Positions 31,264 to 43,109 of a stretch of DNA of 64,000 bases are shown here, one piece after another (position 1 is the first letter of the stretch; every line of letters begins with the position of its first letter). A program made the position numbers and the translations under genes. The notes beneath the pieces are model-generated. The model made no database searches. It was not told the DNA's origin and was given only the letters and a program-made list of their open reading frames with translations. The DNA is from Evernia prunastri (Eukaryota > Ascomycota > Lecanoromycetes > Lecanorales > Parmeliaceae), in the NCBI GenBank assembly GCA_003184365.1, contig NKYR01000092.1, forward strand, positions 1 through 64,000, in the 5' to 3' direction.

Positions 31264-34200
31264 ATGTTTGTCTACAAGCGTGGTGAGTATCTGACCTCAG
31301 TATACTACACTTTGTTCCCATCTGAAGATGGTTTCCATTGGCTCCTCATATCGCTTGGCTTCGAGGCGACATCTTCCTGCAACTCGAGACAGTGGTCAAA
31401 CGATCAGTAGCTGACTCTCAATCTATCAGACAACCGCAAAGAGCGAGTACAGTTCGACAAGATCACTGCACGCGTTTCTCGCCTGTGCTATGGCTTGGAC
31501 GCCGAACATGTTGACGCTGCTGCCATCACGCAGAAGGTTATCTCTGGTGTCTATCAAGGCGTCACCACCATTGAACTAGACAACCTGGTAAGCCTGAACA
31601 AACTTATGGGTTGGTCTAGATCGCTAATTTGTTGCACAGGCAGCAGAAACTGCTGCATACATGACCGTTACTCACCCTGATTATGCCATTCTTGCCGCTC
31701 GTATCGCGGTCTCGAACCTCCACAAGCAAACAAAAAAACAATTCTCCTCGGTCATCGATGACCTCTTCCACTACGTCAACCCTAAAAACCACAAGGCAGC
31801 GCCTATGATTTCAGAGGAAACACACGAGACTGTCATGAAGCATGCCGAGGAGCTGAACTCTGCCATTGTCTACGACCGTGATTTCAACTACCAATACTTC
31901 GGGTTCAAGACATTGGAACGCTCCTACTTGCTGCGTCTGAACGGCAAAGTCGCTGAGAGACCTCAACAGATGATCATGCGTGTTGCTGTCGGTATTCATG
32001 ATGACGACATTGAAAAGGTCATCGAGACCTACAACCTTATGTCCCAGAAGTACTTCACACATGCGTCTCCCACGCTCTTCAACGCCGGAACACCAAATCC
32101 ACAGCTTGCATCATGTTTCTTGATCGACATCAAAGACGACAGTATCGAGGGTATCTACGACACACTGAAGACCTGTGCATTGATCTCAAAGACTGCAGGA
32201 GGCATTGGCCTGAACATCCATCGCATTCGTGCGACTGGCTCCTACATCAGCGGTACCAATGGCTCCTCGAACGGCATCGTACCCATGCTACGCGTATTCA
32301 ACAATACTGCTAGATACGTGGATCAAGGAGGCAACAAGCGCCCAGGTGCCTTTGCAATGTACCTTGAGCCTTGGCACGCGGATGTATTCGAGTTTCTAGA
32401 TCTCCGAAAGAACCATGGAAAGGAGGAAGTTCGTGCTCGCGATTTATTCTTCGCTCTGTGGATCCCAGACCTGTTTATGAAGCGTGTCGAAGCAAACGGA
32501 GAATGGACGTTGATGTGTCCCAACGAAGCACCTGGACTGGCTGATATCTATGGCGATGAATTCGAGGCACTTTACGAGAGGTACGACGTCCTTGGATTAG
32601 CTTTAGCTCCCGTTACTGACTGCTGTCTTCCAGATATGAGAGAGAAGGACGTGGTCGTAAAACAATCAAAGCTCAGAAGCTTTGGTATTCCATTCTCGAG
32701 GCCCAGACTGAGACAGGCAATCCATTCATGCTGTACAAAGATGCCGCCAACCGCAAAAGCAATCAAAAGAACCTTGGTACCATCCGCAGCTCGAATTTGT
32801 GTACAGAGATCATAGAGTACACTGCACCAGACGAGGTTGCAGTCTGCAACTTGGCTTCTCTTGCTCTACCTACCTTCGTGGATATTGCACGCGGCGAGTA
32901 CGACTTTGGCAAGCTCCATGAGGTCACCCAAGTTGTCGTGAAGAATCTGAATCGAATCATCGAGATCAATCACTACCCCGTGCCAGAGGCTAGAAACAGC
33001 AACATGCGTCACCGACCTATTGGACTAGGTGTCCAAGGTCTTGCAGATGCTTTCCTGGCTCTCCGTCTACCATTCGATTCGGCCGAGGCCAAAAATCTGA
33101 ACAAGCAGATCTTCGAGACCATCTACCACGCAGGTCTGACAGCATCCTGTGATCTAGCAAAGGAGCTTGGCCCATACTCTTCCTACAAAGGGTCACCTGT
33201 CTCCCAAGGTATCTTGCAGTACGACATGTGGAATGTCACCCCCACGGATCTGTGGGATTGGGACGCTCTCAAGGATCAGATTGCCAAGCATGGTGTACGA
33301 AATAGTTTGCTCGTAGCCCCCATGCCAACAGCCAGCACCTCTCAAATTCTCGGGAACAACGAATGCTTCGAGCCATATACCTCGAATATTTACTCACGCC
33401 GTGTATTGGCTGGCGAATTTCAGGTCGTCAACCCATGGCTTCTTAAGGACTTGGTCGACATGGGGCTCTGGTCCGACAACATGAAGAACCGAATCATCGC
33501 TGACGGAGGTTCCATCCAGAACGTCCCCAACATTCCCGCTGACATTAAAGCTCTGTACAAGACAGTGTGGGAAATCTCCCAACGGAAGATCGTCGAAATG
33601 GCAGCTGACCGTGGTGCCTTCATCGATCAATCGCAATCCCTCAACATCCATCTCAAAGATCCAACCATGGGAAAGATTACAAGCATGCACTTCGCTGGCT
33701 GGAAGCTCGGCCTCAAGACAGGGATGTACTATCTTCGAACCATGGCCGCATCTGCACCCATTCAGTTCACGGTCGACCAAGAGCAGCTCAAAGTTGTCGA
33801 CACCAACGTGGCCCGTACTGGTGCTGTGAAGAAGCGAGTCGGGCCTTCCACTGGCTACAACTCCAACTCCCATTCGGCCGTGCCACGACCCATGTACGTG
33901 CGAAAGCCATCTGATGGGACCGCTACCATGTCCCCTAATGGCATGCCCACTCCTACAGCGACACCACCTCCACTGTCAGAGAACAGGAAGTTCTCTCCAC
34001 CGTCCAAGAAGGAGTCTGCGGTACTTCCTACCTTCAAAGCCGACATCGAGGAGGGTGACAGCCCCAAGGCGCTGGCTACGGATCCAGAGGAAATACCAGC
34101 CAAGGAGACATTGCCCGAGCCGGCCGTAGACGAAGTCAAACAGGAGGAAGACACGGAAGGGAGCGCGGAGAGGGAGAATGATATCTACGCTCAGAAGGTC

Positions 34201-34304
34201 TTGCAATGTAGGGTTCCCATCTGATCACGTCTAGTCAACCATAGACTAATGTGTCCATAGGCAGCATTGAGAACCGGGAGGAATGCATAATGTGCAGTGG
34301 GTAA
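31264..34304 (+). CDS. RNR1: Ribonucleoside-diphosphate reductase large subunit (R1)
   Basis: Exons 31264-31282, 31430-31587, 31640-32580, 32634-34207, 34261-34304; 911 residues. It is the class Ia R1 subunit that reduces NDPs to dNDPs, cytosolic, partnered by R2. The N terminus is an ATP-cone (MFVYKRDNRKERVQFDKI), followed by the barrel with HASPTLFNAGTP, TAGGIGLNIHRIRATGS, the radical-site NLCTEI (Asn427, Cys429, Glu431), and PMPTASTSQILGNNE. A Pro/Ser/Glu-rich linker of ~100 residues precedes the redox tail, whose C-x2-C shuttle ECIMCSG is encoded on a separate 44-nt last exon. If the last intron is retained, translation ends at CRVPI without the shuttle. The 19-nt first exon is family-typical. 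Highly conserved; identification is firm. Confidence 0.97.
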
Positions 34305-35344
34305 GAACAACATACTGCCTGGTTGGTCAAGTCCGTCATAGAATATCCACCGCTCTCGAAGAGCATTACTTATTGCTTGCCGCATCATCGACCGTCTTTG
34401 TCTGGGTTATCGGAGCTCGCTTGGATAGTAAGGTCTTGCTGTTACGTTGTATCATACATACTCTGGCTTGCGAGCATCAATCAATGAAAGATTGCACAAC
34501 CGCACGATCCTGATCTTGAACCTCCGTTACTTTAGAATAGCAGAGCCGGATCCACGATTACAGAGGAAAATTGTAGGTGGTCTACACTATGCAGCTCTAA
34601 ATCTCTCTCTCTCGTATGATCGAGCCCTTTCCGGCTGGTTGGTGGGTTGCTGCATCTCCCATCTCATTCTTTGGTGCCCCTTTCGCATGTATGTATGTAG
34701 GTATGCCTGTCTGCATGTACGATCCAGCAACCACCAGCAGACATGTCCCCTCATCCATCCGACTATCTATTAACCTACGACTCTACCTCCACACATTACC
34801 TACCCATCTACCCTGTGCGACTGCAGTCTCCAAGTCGCAAGTACGGAAAAGGAACGGTAGACGATACGCTACATATCATTGGTTATAAGAAAGGAAATAA
34901 AAACAGAAGAAAGGAAGCATAGACCTTGTTGATGCGTGCGTGTTTATCTGACTCTATTGTCGACTTTCCTTCTGTCCCCCCCTCTTGCTGCATCCCTGCC
35001 TTTCTGCAACCATCCCATACCTCTTTTGTTTCTGTCCGAGGCGGTGGAGGAGGGAGGGGGGAGAAAGAGGGTGGTTTGTGGTGTGAATATATCGTGGATA
35101 ATCGGAGTGATATCGTCTTGATGACGTCGTTTTCACGGTGCGTTGTCGTGGAAAAGGTGGGATCATGCGTTAGGGGTGAGAAGGGAGAAGGGAGAAGGAG
35201 GGATGAGGATGGGATTGGGGATGGGGATGAGGAGGGATGGGGATGGGAGTCCCGCCTCGCTCTGTTTTTGAGCGGGGGTGGAGAGGGGGGGATGGGGAGG
35301 AGATGAGGATGAGGATGAGGATGGGCATGGGCATGAGGCCGGGG

Positions 35345-35377
<33 letters not shown>

Positions 35378-35696
35378 GGGAGAGGATGAGGATGCGAAGA
35401 TGAGGCAAGAGAAGAGAAGAGAAACCAATAACAATAAGAAGAGAAAGAGTGTCCGAATATCCAAAGAGATTATATATCACAGATGGCTTTGACGACGGAT
35501 GCACAGAGTCAACGAATAGCCTTTCGCAGATATTGAATTAAGACTACTTTACAAGCTAGTGCTGATTGAATAGACAAAGGGATCGAGAACGACTGAAACA
35601 AGAGATGCATATTTGCCGCTGCTGTACAAGCATTTGACATTTACCCGACGCAACAGGCACAAAATACATCGTCGGAGTTGCCTTCATTACCCTACC
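34305..35696. other. Intergenic with hexamer minisatellite
   Basis: 1.4 kb of 3' flank shared by convergent genes. At about 35180-35400 it is strongly purine-biased on the plus strand, with a GAGGAT/GGGCAT hexamer array. Long open frames across the array (for example 34883-35464 minus) are repeat artefacts. No gene is supported. Confidence 0.7.
35299..35390 (+). repeat. GAGGAT/GGGCAT hexamer array
   Basis: Tandem six-base units GAGGAT then GGGCAT, about fifteen copies with one interruption (GAGGCCGGGGAT near 35335). Because the unit is 6 bp all frames stay open, which explains the long spurious reading frames over it. Confidence 0.85.
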
Positions 35697-37223
35697 TTAC
35701 CTACGATTCATCAAGTGAGGACTATCAGCCCTCGGGTAATCGTCCGAGTAGATCGACGTGACGTTGCTCGGCAAATGCGCAACAGGGCCGCTCCTCCTGC
35801 CGCTCCGCTCGCCCCACTCGTTCCTCCCGTGCACCGCGCCGTCGTCGTCCACGTGCGTGATCGTCGTCGCCGGGCCCCGCCAGCTATGGCTCTCCCCGAG
35901 CTCCATGTAGTCATCCTTGCCTCCTCTTGTCGTCGTCGAGTCGTACGCGTCGCTCCACTCAGGCACTTTGCCGGCCCGGACGGGGACGAAGGCCGCGAGC
36001 TTGCTGGGCCGCGTGCTGCGGCTGTTGGAGAGCTTGCTGGCGATTTTGGGGGCGAAGTGCCGGAAGAAGTGGGGCATGGTGATGAGGCAACCGCAGACGA
36101 TGCCGGACGCGATCTCGGCGATGCTGTGGATTGTGCGTGGTCAGCTGTCAGGGAAGGCAGCAACGGGTAGGGGATTTCTCAAGCTTACGTCCATAATGCG
36201 ACGGGAAAGAGATAGTAGGTCTTGTCAGGACTTTTGGCGCTGGCGACGCTTGTGACAAGGTGCATGATGCTCGAGATGCAGCCGCTAGTGAAAGTCAGCG
36301 CTTGAGCTGTCTCTCACGTCAAAGCAGCAGAACTTACAACAGTCCAGTCGCAAAGACCGCAGAGACGCCTACTTTCCTTCGCGTCGACATTTGCAAGCGC
36401 CAGACTTCCACGATGGGCAGGAGTAATATTGTGAAATCCGACACCACATTGATTGTACCTCCCGCAACAAAGACCTCTTCATTATTGATGCAGTGACCAG
36501 GCTCCATAGGGTTCCACAGCTTGCTTCTTGGGACGCATGGCCAGATCTCGACGGGCAAGTTGGCGAGATAGAAGAGGAAGTTGAAGAGTATCACGCCTTG
36601 AATTATCCAATAGGTTCTAGTCTTGCCGCCAGGGACAAAGATGCGTAGAAAAAGAAGCAGGATGGAAAGCTTGGTGATGAATATTATGGGTATATAGGCG
36701 ATCTCGATGCCGTTTGCGACCTGAGCCAGGCGTTTTGTTAGTGACTCTCTAGCGATTTATGGAAGACATCTAGCTGACCTTGGTCCACCTTATCAGGTTG
36801 AATCCTTGTATGTTCCACTGATGTATGCCGGCGTTGTGATTGAAGATGGGAATCAGCATCAAGGTAGCGTACGCGATGAGACCAAGCTTCGAGTAACTCT
36901 GTAAGCTTGATGCTGCTCATGCAGCGATTCGATTATTCTCACCCATGCAATGACGCAGGTGTCTAGAAGAGTCAGTCAGGCTATCACCATCACCGTCATC
37001 GCTCCAGCTAGCGACAGAACTTACAATCTTCCCACCCGTATGATCGGGTAATGACGAATCTGGTATATACCCGAATCGCAACGCATATGGTCGCTACCGT
37101 CAAGCATATTATGTTACAAGCCAGGTTCGCCGCTGACTGTGACTGCGGGTCATTGAAATTTGGCAGGACACCTGGAGGAGGTTCCAAGCCAGGTCCTTCG
37201 AGCAGCTGCTCTAACGTCGCCAT
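35697..37223 (-). CDS. Rhodopsin-like 7TM integral membrane protein (second)
   Basis: The model is complement(35697-36123, 36189-36284, 36338-36720, 36779-36898, 36943-36962, 37025-37223); six exons including a 20-nt micro-exon; 414 residues. It is a fungal rhodopsin-like/PTH11-related seven-TM protein. Markers: IRVYTRFVITRSYGWEDY and CVIAW after TM1, FITKLSILLLFLRIF (TM3), EIWPCVP and EPGHCINNEEVFVAGG (the extracellular disulfide pair), TILLLPIVEVWRLQMSTRRK, and EIASGIVCGCLITMPHF near TM7. The micro-exon supplies TCVIAW and is needed for frame. The C-terminal ~110 residues are cytosolic, polar and encoded in GC-rich sequence. Probably plasma membrane; ligand unknown. Confidence 0.85.
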
Positions 37224-38241
37224 TGTTGCATGGGATCAGGAGGTTCATGCGGAACGGAGGATAAAGAAAGGCAAAGAAGGCAGGAAGTCCGTGGGGGAGG
37301 GCAGGCATATCATGGAAATGGCACATCGATGAATCGAAGTTGAACCTCAGCTCGAGAGAGCAATTTCAGTACTTGAGCATGGTTTCGGAAACTTGGCAGT
37401 CCAATCAATTACTTGCGTCTTTACCTGTGATGGGATAGAGAAGCCATACTTTACCTTTGAACACGCGGTTGGACCTTTTTGACCGCCATATTGTGATTGC
37501 AAATGTCCTTCCCCGCACACTGCGTCGCATGGCGTTTGGAGATTATGCATTAGTGGCATTAGCGATAAGTCGATTGAAGACCACATGGCCATTCGAGCCT
37601 CTGATTCGACAGTGAGGGACTGAGGAAGAATAGTAGACAGCAAGGTCGGGATGAATATGAAGGAGAGAGGGTCTTGGCACCCTAGCAAAGACACTGCCTT
37701 CAATTGAAACTTGAAAGACTGGAAGCCATTGGCTATGGGTAACCTGGTAAAGGGATGCTTTCCTATATCCCCTAGAAGCGTGGAATTAAGACGGGAAAGA
37801 AGGAAAGAAAAGACGGATCGGAAGAAAGCGAAACTCTACAGTACTAGCGTCCATGGGTCGCGGCTGTCTCACATTCGAGCGCTTAAAGATCCAAAGATAC
37901 CATTGAGCTTTTTACAAATCCCACCAGTGTCCATGTTGATCATTGGTGACAATGCCCTCTCGATGTTCCCCTCCGTGTGATGGCTTGCATCATCGGGGTG
38001 CCCATAGCGACCGAGCGTCGGCAGTTGTCATACTGCCCCCCTGCCGAAGGGTGCATCGGGACACCTTCCCTTATCTCAACCAAGCACCACCATTAACAAA
38101 CACCGCCAGAGCAGAGACCCATACACCACACCTACCTTATCTACCGTAGTCGAATCCTTCCCGCCTTCTGAGCCTCAAAATCATCCAGACCCTCCAACCT
38201 CCTGCCTTCCCGACACCGACCCCTTTCCAAACCGCGCAACC
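37224..38241. other. Intergenic, divergent promoters of rhodopsin-like gene 2 and cupin gene
   Basis: 1.0 kb, AT-rich at first and pyrimidine-rich over the last 150 bp leading into the cupin gene. An open frame at 37347-37703 (minus) shows no family. Nothing else seen. Confidence 0.6.
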
Positions 38242-38847
38242 ATGTCCGGCCCCCGACCCCGCAACGAAACCCAGTTCTCCCAGGGCCTCCCGGGCCTCAC
38301 GCACCACATCACGGGACACGATGCCTCCGGGCACGCCATCGTTGAGTCCGACCGGCCGGCCACCTGGACGCCGTTCGTCCACGACACGATGGCCTTCGAC
38401 GTCGTCTACACCACCTCGACCTTCCCGCCCAACATGAGCGGCGACGCCGACCTCGTCGCCCACGACAAGGTCATCCAGTCCAAGCAGCTCGGCCTCGTCA
38501 ACCCGAACGGCACCGTGGCCCGCATCGTCGACTTCGGCCCCGGCACCCAGCCCCTGATGCACCGCACGCAGTCGCTCGACTACGGCGTCGTCCTCGAGGG
38601 CGAGGTCGAGATGATCCTCGACGACGGGGTGACGAGGGTCATGGGAAGGGGCGACGTGGCGGTGCAGAGGGGCACGAACCATGGGTGGAGGAACACGTCG
38701 GGGACGGAGTGGGCGCGCATGTTCTTCGTGCTGCAGGAATCGGAGAAGATCAAGATTGGGGATAAGGAGTTGGGGGCGGATTTGAGCAACGCGGGGGAAC
38801 ATGCTGGTGCGCTGATTGGGGGGAAGGATGTGGGGAGCAAGGTTTGA
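38242..38847 (+). CDS. Small cupin-domain protein
   Basis: A single-exon gene, 201 residues. The cupin barrel spans ~95-170: GTQPLMHRTQSLDYGVVLEG is the first cupin motif, with His and Glu-like metal ligands, and GDVAVQRGTNHGWRN is the second. The N-terminal half contains a strand-rich region with AFDVVYTTSTFP. Proteins of this size in filamentous fungi are uncharacterised single-domain cupins, possibly metal-dependent dioxygenases or isomerases, sometimes near metabolite genes. There is no signal peptide, so it is cytosolic. Codon use is strongly GC-rich, especially in the first 400 bp, unlike most neighbours but like other GC-rich exons in the window (0.75-1.3 kb, 35.7-36.1 kb, 46.8-47.2 kb). 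The start lies in a good context (CAACCATGTCC). Confidence 0.88.
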   Translation: MSGPRPRNETQFSQGLPGLTHHITGHDASGHAIVESDRPATWTPFVHDTMAFDVVYTTSTFPPNMSGDADLVAHDKVIQSKQLGLVNPNGTVARIVDFGPGTQPLMHRTQSLDYGVVLEGEVEMILDDGVTRVMGRGDVAVQRGTNHGWRNTSGTEWARMFFVLQESEKIKIGDKELGADLSNAGEHAGALIGGKDVGSKV

Positions 38848-39061
38848 TGGGTGGGATGTGTGCATGGTAGATTTTTGATGACAATGAATGTTTGTTGGTC
38901 TCTGTGGCCAGATCGCTGCCTTTTGATTTGTCCAAAGCAATTGCATGAAAGAGCTTTATAACACCGCTATCCTTAAGCAAAGAAAACCCCGGGACTACCG
39001 TATCCTGCTGGTCGTACTGACAACAAATGTCCCGTCTAGAGATACCGCAAATCCGAGCGCA

Positions 39062-40537
39062 TCACAATGTCTCTTCCGTCCTGACCTATGTAGGAGTTGC
39101 AAGAGTTAGAAGCCATCCCTTCCCAGTTCCAAGGAGCTGATATACTTACCATATCCTGCCGCAACAATATGCGGTTGTGTGGCACAGTCGGTAAAGCATC
39201 CTCCTGCCCCTCCGTCCTACTACTTTTCGAGATGACCGTACTCGGTGCGCCTTCTCGTTCCGCGGCCGCCGCTTCATCGAAAGAATCCCTCGGGTCCTGG
39301 GAATTGATCTCCAAGAACGTCCCTTGACGGATTGTCCCGAGCCGCATGGCCTCTGCGTGGTACTTGGGGGATCGTATGCCGGAGGTGGAGCGGCCTGATG
39401 AGGATGGGTTTCGTCGTTTGTAGGCTGATTCAGAGCGGGCGCGCTTGTTGAGTAGCCAGCCGAAGGAGGGAAGACAGGATACCGCAACGGCTATAGGGAG
39501 TAAGCTGTCTCACGCGGAATCGAGGGAAGGGACTCCAAGCAGGCTTACCAACGCTCGCTTCAATCTGGGACCATAAAGCTAGCCAGATCGGATCAACTTG
39601 GTGTTTCTTTGTCGCTCTAGTCTGGAAGACGCGGACGAAGGCGACGGCAATGATGAAGAAGCCGAGGCAGAAGAGGGCTGTCAGGCCTGCTTTCTGTTTT
39701 CGGTTGACGCCAAGAAGCCCTCGGAGTAAGTGCAGAGGCAGAGCCATGACTTGATAGCTCGAAATCAGCCAGTTCTCCGTGTGGCAGGGAGTACATGTCA
39801 TGATGTATACATACTTAGGAGATCGCACGCGATATCAACCGCTGTGGAGTAGTAAAGACTGTCATTCGATACACCAATGTCTCGTGGCGTGTCACAGTGG
39901 CCTATAAATGTCAGCTTCTTGGAACCAGGTAGAAGGGTTATGGACTTCGTACCAATCTTGAAGTAGGACTTCAGTGGGCTGCAGGACAGAAATTGCAAAG
40001 CCCAGCATCCCACGTAAGTCAAAGCGACAAAGACGACCACTCCCCGCCAGGCATATAGATACGTCCGGGAAAGTCTGTCGAACAAGCTCTTGTAGAACAC
40101 CAGGATCGAAAGCTTGACCGCCCATACACAAGTCCAGAAGAGAATGATGATCCCGAATTGGACTCTGAGATAGCGATTCGCTCTATCTTCAAACTCGAGC
40201 AATGGCTCCGATGGCGGTTTGCCTGCCGCGGCCAAGTCCAGATCGAACATGGTCGGTGTGATTTGAACGTAGAGGCCTGCCATTGCAATCACAGTAGTGA
40301 GTGCCATCAAGACAAGCCCGTCTGAGACAAGGACGTTGTCAACGGTTGTCTTCTTGGCGATGAAGAGACGAATAGCGAAACGAGAAACAACGAGGGAGAT
40401 GGCAATCGCTGTGACAAGCCAGATGATGGTCTGCGTATCGTGTCAGTCCCAGAGTGACGAGCTACGACCTCAGCCGCGGAACGAACCAAGAGCTTTGACG
40501 CAGTTAATCCGCCAACATCGCCTGGCGACATGGTCAT
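39062..40537 (-). CDS. Rhodopsin-like 7TM integral membrane protein (third)
   Basis: The model is complement(39062-39085, 39150-39490, 39549-39749, 39815-39901, 39953-40430, 40487-40537); 393 residues. It is another member of the fungal rhodopsin-like family, of the sub-type with a long first extracellular loop (TMFDLDLAAAGKPPSEPLLE). Markers: IIWLVTAIAISLVVSRFAI (TM1), WAVKLSILVFYKSLFDRLS, the Cys in CSPLKSYFKIG and HCDTPRDIGVSND, YYSTAVDIACDLLIMALPL, and WLALWSQIEASV. Six exons; the last is 24 nt, after an intron with perfect GTAAGT donor and CTAAC branch site. If that intron is kept the tail would instead read on to 39036. Start is Met1 or Met3. Same strand as the gene at 35.7-37.2 kb, but not a close duplicate. 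Confidence 0.85.
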
Positions 40538-41009
40538 TGTCTCTCTTAGGGTATGCAGAGATCAGAGGATTCAGGTTTGAGAGAGTCAAGAAAGGCATTG
40601 CTGGAAAATGTAGTGTTATTTTGTAAGGCAATTCTTAACTTATAACGAGGGGAAAGAAGCATGCAAGGAGCCGTTATGCAAGGGCAGCAGATGGTCTTGA
40701 GTTTTATATTCAAGATGCAAGGGCCCGCATGTCGGGTAGCCAATCATACAACGCTCAGCTCTTAACCATTTTATATTCCAAAAAGCCATCTGCGTATGTA
40801 GGTACCTAGTCATGTTGCATGGTTAGTTATAGTCAGATTGCGAATGCAGTCATGTGATGATGAATCTTGAGCGCGTGTCTGAGGTCATGGCACGTTTTCG
40901 GCTCGCGACGACTCTGACGAAGCCAACTTCCCATCAACTTGTTTCGTCAGCAGGACCCAGGTAGAAAATTGTAAGAACACCATTACGATATAAGTTCCCG
41001 CACTATTAC
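40538..41009. other. Intergenic, divergent promoters (rhodopsin-like gene 3 / TatD)
   Basis: About 470 bp shared by two divergent genes; AT-rich, with no repeats or recognisable element. Confidence 0.6.
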
Positions 41010-42195
41010 ATGCACGGAACCGGACGTTTCATATCTCGAGGAAGCAACTTTGCCTCATCTCCGAGGGCTGCGCTGTCTTTGCTTACCGCGCTTACCGACC
41101 AATCATCACTGAAACCCGCTCGTCCTATGGTCAGTAGAAGAATGTCGCAATACAAGTATGCCGACGTGAGTCTCTCGGACTCCAAGGGTCCAGGGAACAA
41201 GACGTTGACATTGGTCATAGGTGGGCATCAACCTCACAGATTCCACCTTTAGAGGTGAGTACTACGGCAAACAGCATCACGAAGATGACACAGAGCATGT
41301 CATCCAAAGGGCTCTCAATCTCGGATGTGTAAAGTTCATGGTTACTGGATCCGATTTGGAAGAGTCGAAGAAGGCTATCGCTCTCGCAGAACGATATCCA
41401 GGACGGTGTTACGCCACTGTAGGCGTTCACCCATGCCAGGCAGAATCGTTTGACAAGCATCCTGGCGGGCCTACAGTCTTGCTACAGGAGCTCGAGACCC
41501 TGGCAATTGAGGCAAAGGGTCGAGAACTCGCTACGGCGTTTGGAGAAATAGGATTGGACTATGATAGGTTACATTTTGCAGACAAAGAGCAGCAACTCAA
41601 ATACTTTGAGGCGCAGCTTGATATTGCGGTAAAGGTTCAATTGCCCTTGTTTCTACATTCCCGTGCCGCCGGTGACGATTTTGAGAGACTGCTCTCTGCT
41701 AGACTGCCTAGATTACCGAAGAGAGGCTTGGTACATAGCTTTACGGGCACAATGGAGGAAATGAAGGGCTTGGTGGCTCTGGACTTGGATATTGGGGTCA
41801 ATGGATGCAGTATGAAGACCGAAGAGAATCTGGATGTCGTGAAGGCTATTCCCCTTGAACGTTTGCAAATCGAGACGGATGGACCATGGGTATGCTTTTC
41901 CCTTTGAAGATGCGTTTGCCCGGCTGCTAATTGCTCAAAGTGTGACATGAGAGCCTCGCATGCCTCAGCGAAATACAAAGATGATGCTCCTGAACTGCCA
42001 AAGTCAGTCAAAAAGGAGAAGTGGAATCCGGATTCAATGGTAAAGGGCCGTAATGAACCAGCTACTATTGCCCACGTTGCCCATGTCGTCGCCAAGGTCA
42101 AGGGCATCTCAACCGCCGAAGTTTGTCAAGCGGCATGGAATAACTCCGTCAAAATGTTTGGCTTGGGAGAGGCACAAGGGCAGCAAGCGCCTTGA
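41010..42195 (+). CDS. TatD-family metal-dependent deoxyribonuclease
   Basis: Exons 41010-41165, 41221-41889, 41941-42195; 359 residues from the first Met. It is a TIM-barrel TatD nuclease (eukaryotic TATDN1 type), a 3'-5' exonuclease implicated in DNA repair and apoptotic DNA degradation. Conserved metal-site segments: ADVGINLTDSTFRG (eukaryotic form, lacking the bacterial HxH), FGEIGLDYDR, LFLHSR, VHSFTG and IETDGPWCD. The core begins at MSQYKYAD (about residue 45). The preceding 44 residues are rich in Arg, Ser and Ala with no acidic residue until Asp30 (MHGTGRFISRGSNFASS), resembling a mitochondrial presequence, with in-frame downstream Mets at MVSRRMSQ. Two start sites could therefore give mitochondrial and nuclear/cytosolic forms; this is inference. 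Confidence 0.93.
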
Positions 42196-43109
42196 AGATA
42201 TTGTATTTCCCAGACTTGATCCGTTTATCCCTACAGTCCGGATATACCTGCCAGGCTGCCGCGGGTACTCCCAAACGATGTGTCTTCCCGCAAGACCAGC
42301 CATCGGATCGCTAGATGTATGGGCTGATGATTCTGTTGAAGTTTCCACAGAAAGCAGGCCGGTGACCTCCACAAAGACTGGGTTTGCGCGGGTTTGCGCC
42401 TCGGAAAACCCAAACCTAGAGTAAAGACCAGTCTTGGCTCAAACTTGCGATGCTTGCCGGCTTGATTGACCTAGAGACAGGGGCGTAATGACCGATGTTC
42501 TGAAGCTGTAGTCCAGTATTGAAGATTGTATATAGAGGAAAGGAACGATGATGATCCAGGCATCGCAGTGATCAATGATGGTTAGTGAATGTAGAAAGAA
42601 GAATGGACCCTGAGAAAAAGATTCGGAGACAAAATAAACGCCAAGGCTGCGTGTGCCCGAGCCGTGGTCCGTGGGGATTTTAGAGCCGAATGGATTACGA
42701 ACTAAGCTCTTTCGGGGAAGCCGGGCTGGAGCCGGCATCGCAGCTACGAATCTCAATTCTTCTCTCTGAAAATTTCCCACTTTCCCACCTTTTCTACACT
42801 CTCACACCCAAATACTTCCGTGCACTACATCGTTGCCTCGAAAGACACTCGAAAATTCATATACAATCACGTAAAACAGCCGTCGTTGCGAGTCACAACA
42901 AGACTACTCCCACGTCAGCACCATCGATATGGATTTAGCACACACGATGCTTATGTCCATCGCACATCCTTCAAAATGTCGTTGAAGACATTGTAATCAG
43001 CTTTCCACTCCGGAGGATCCCCTCCCACATTCCGCTTCTCTTTCTTTCTGTTCAGCAAATACTTCTGGACGCTGGGACATAGCAATTCATCATCAACCTC
43101 GCCAACAAA
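42196..43109. other. Intergenic between TatD and Siw14-type phosphatase genes
   Basis: About 0.9 kb between two plus-strand genes. Short open frames only. A stretch at 42690-42760 has some tRNA-like GC-rich stems on inspection but no T-loop or B box, so none is called. Confidence 0.6.

Noticed and set aside
34883..35504. Long His/Pro/Ala-rich minus-strand frames
   Set aside because: They read across a hexamer minisatellite where every frame stays open; no start context or family.
42690..42760. Possible tRNA-like GC stems
   Set aside because: No A or B box, no plausible anticodon stem or cloverleaf on either strand.
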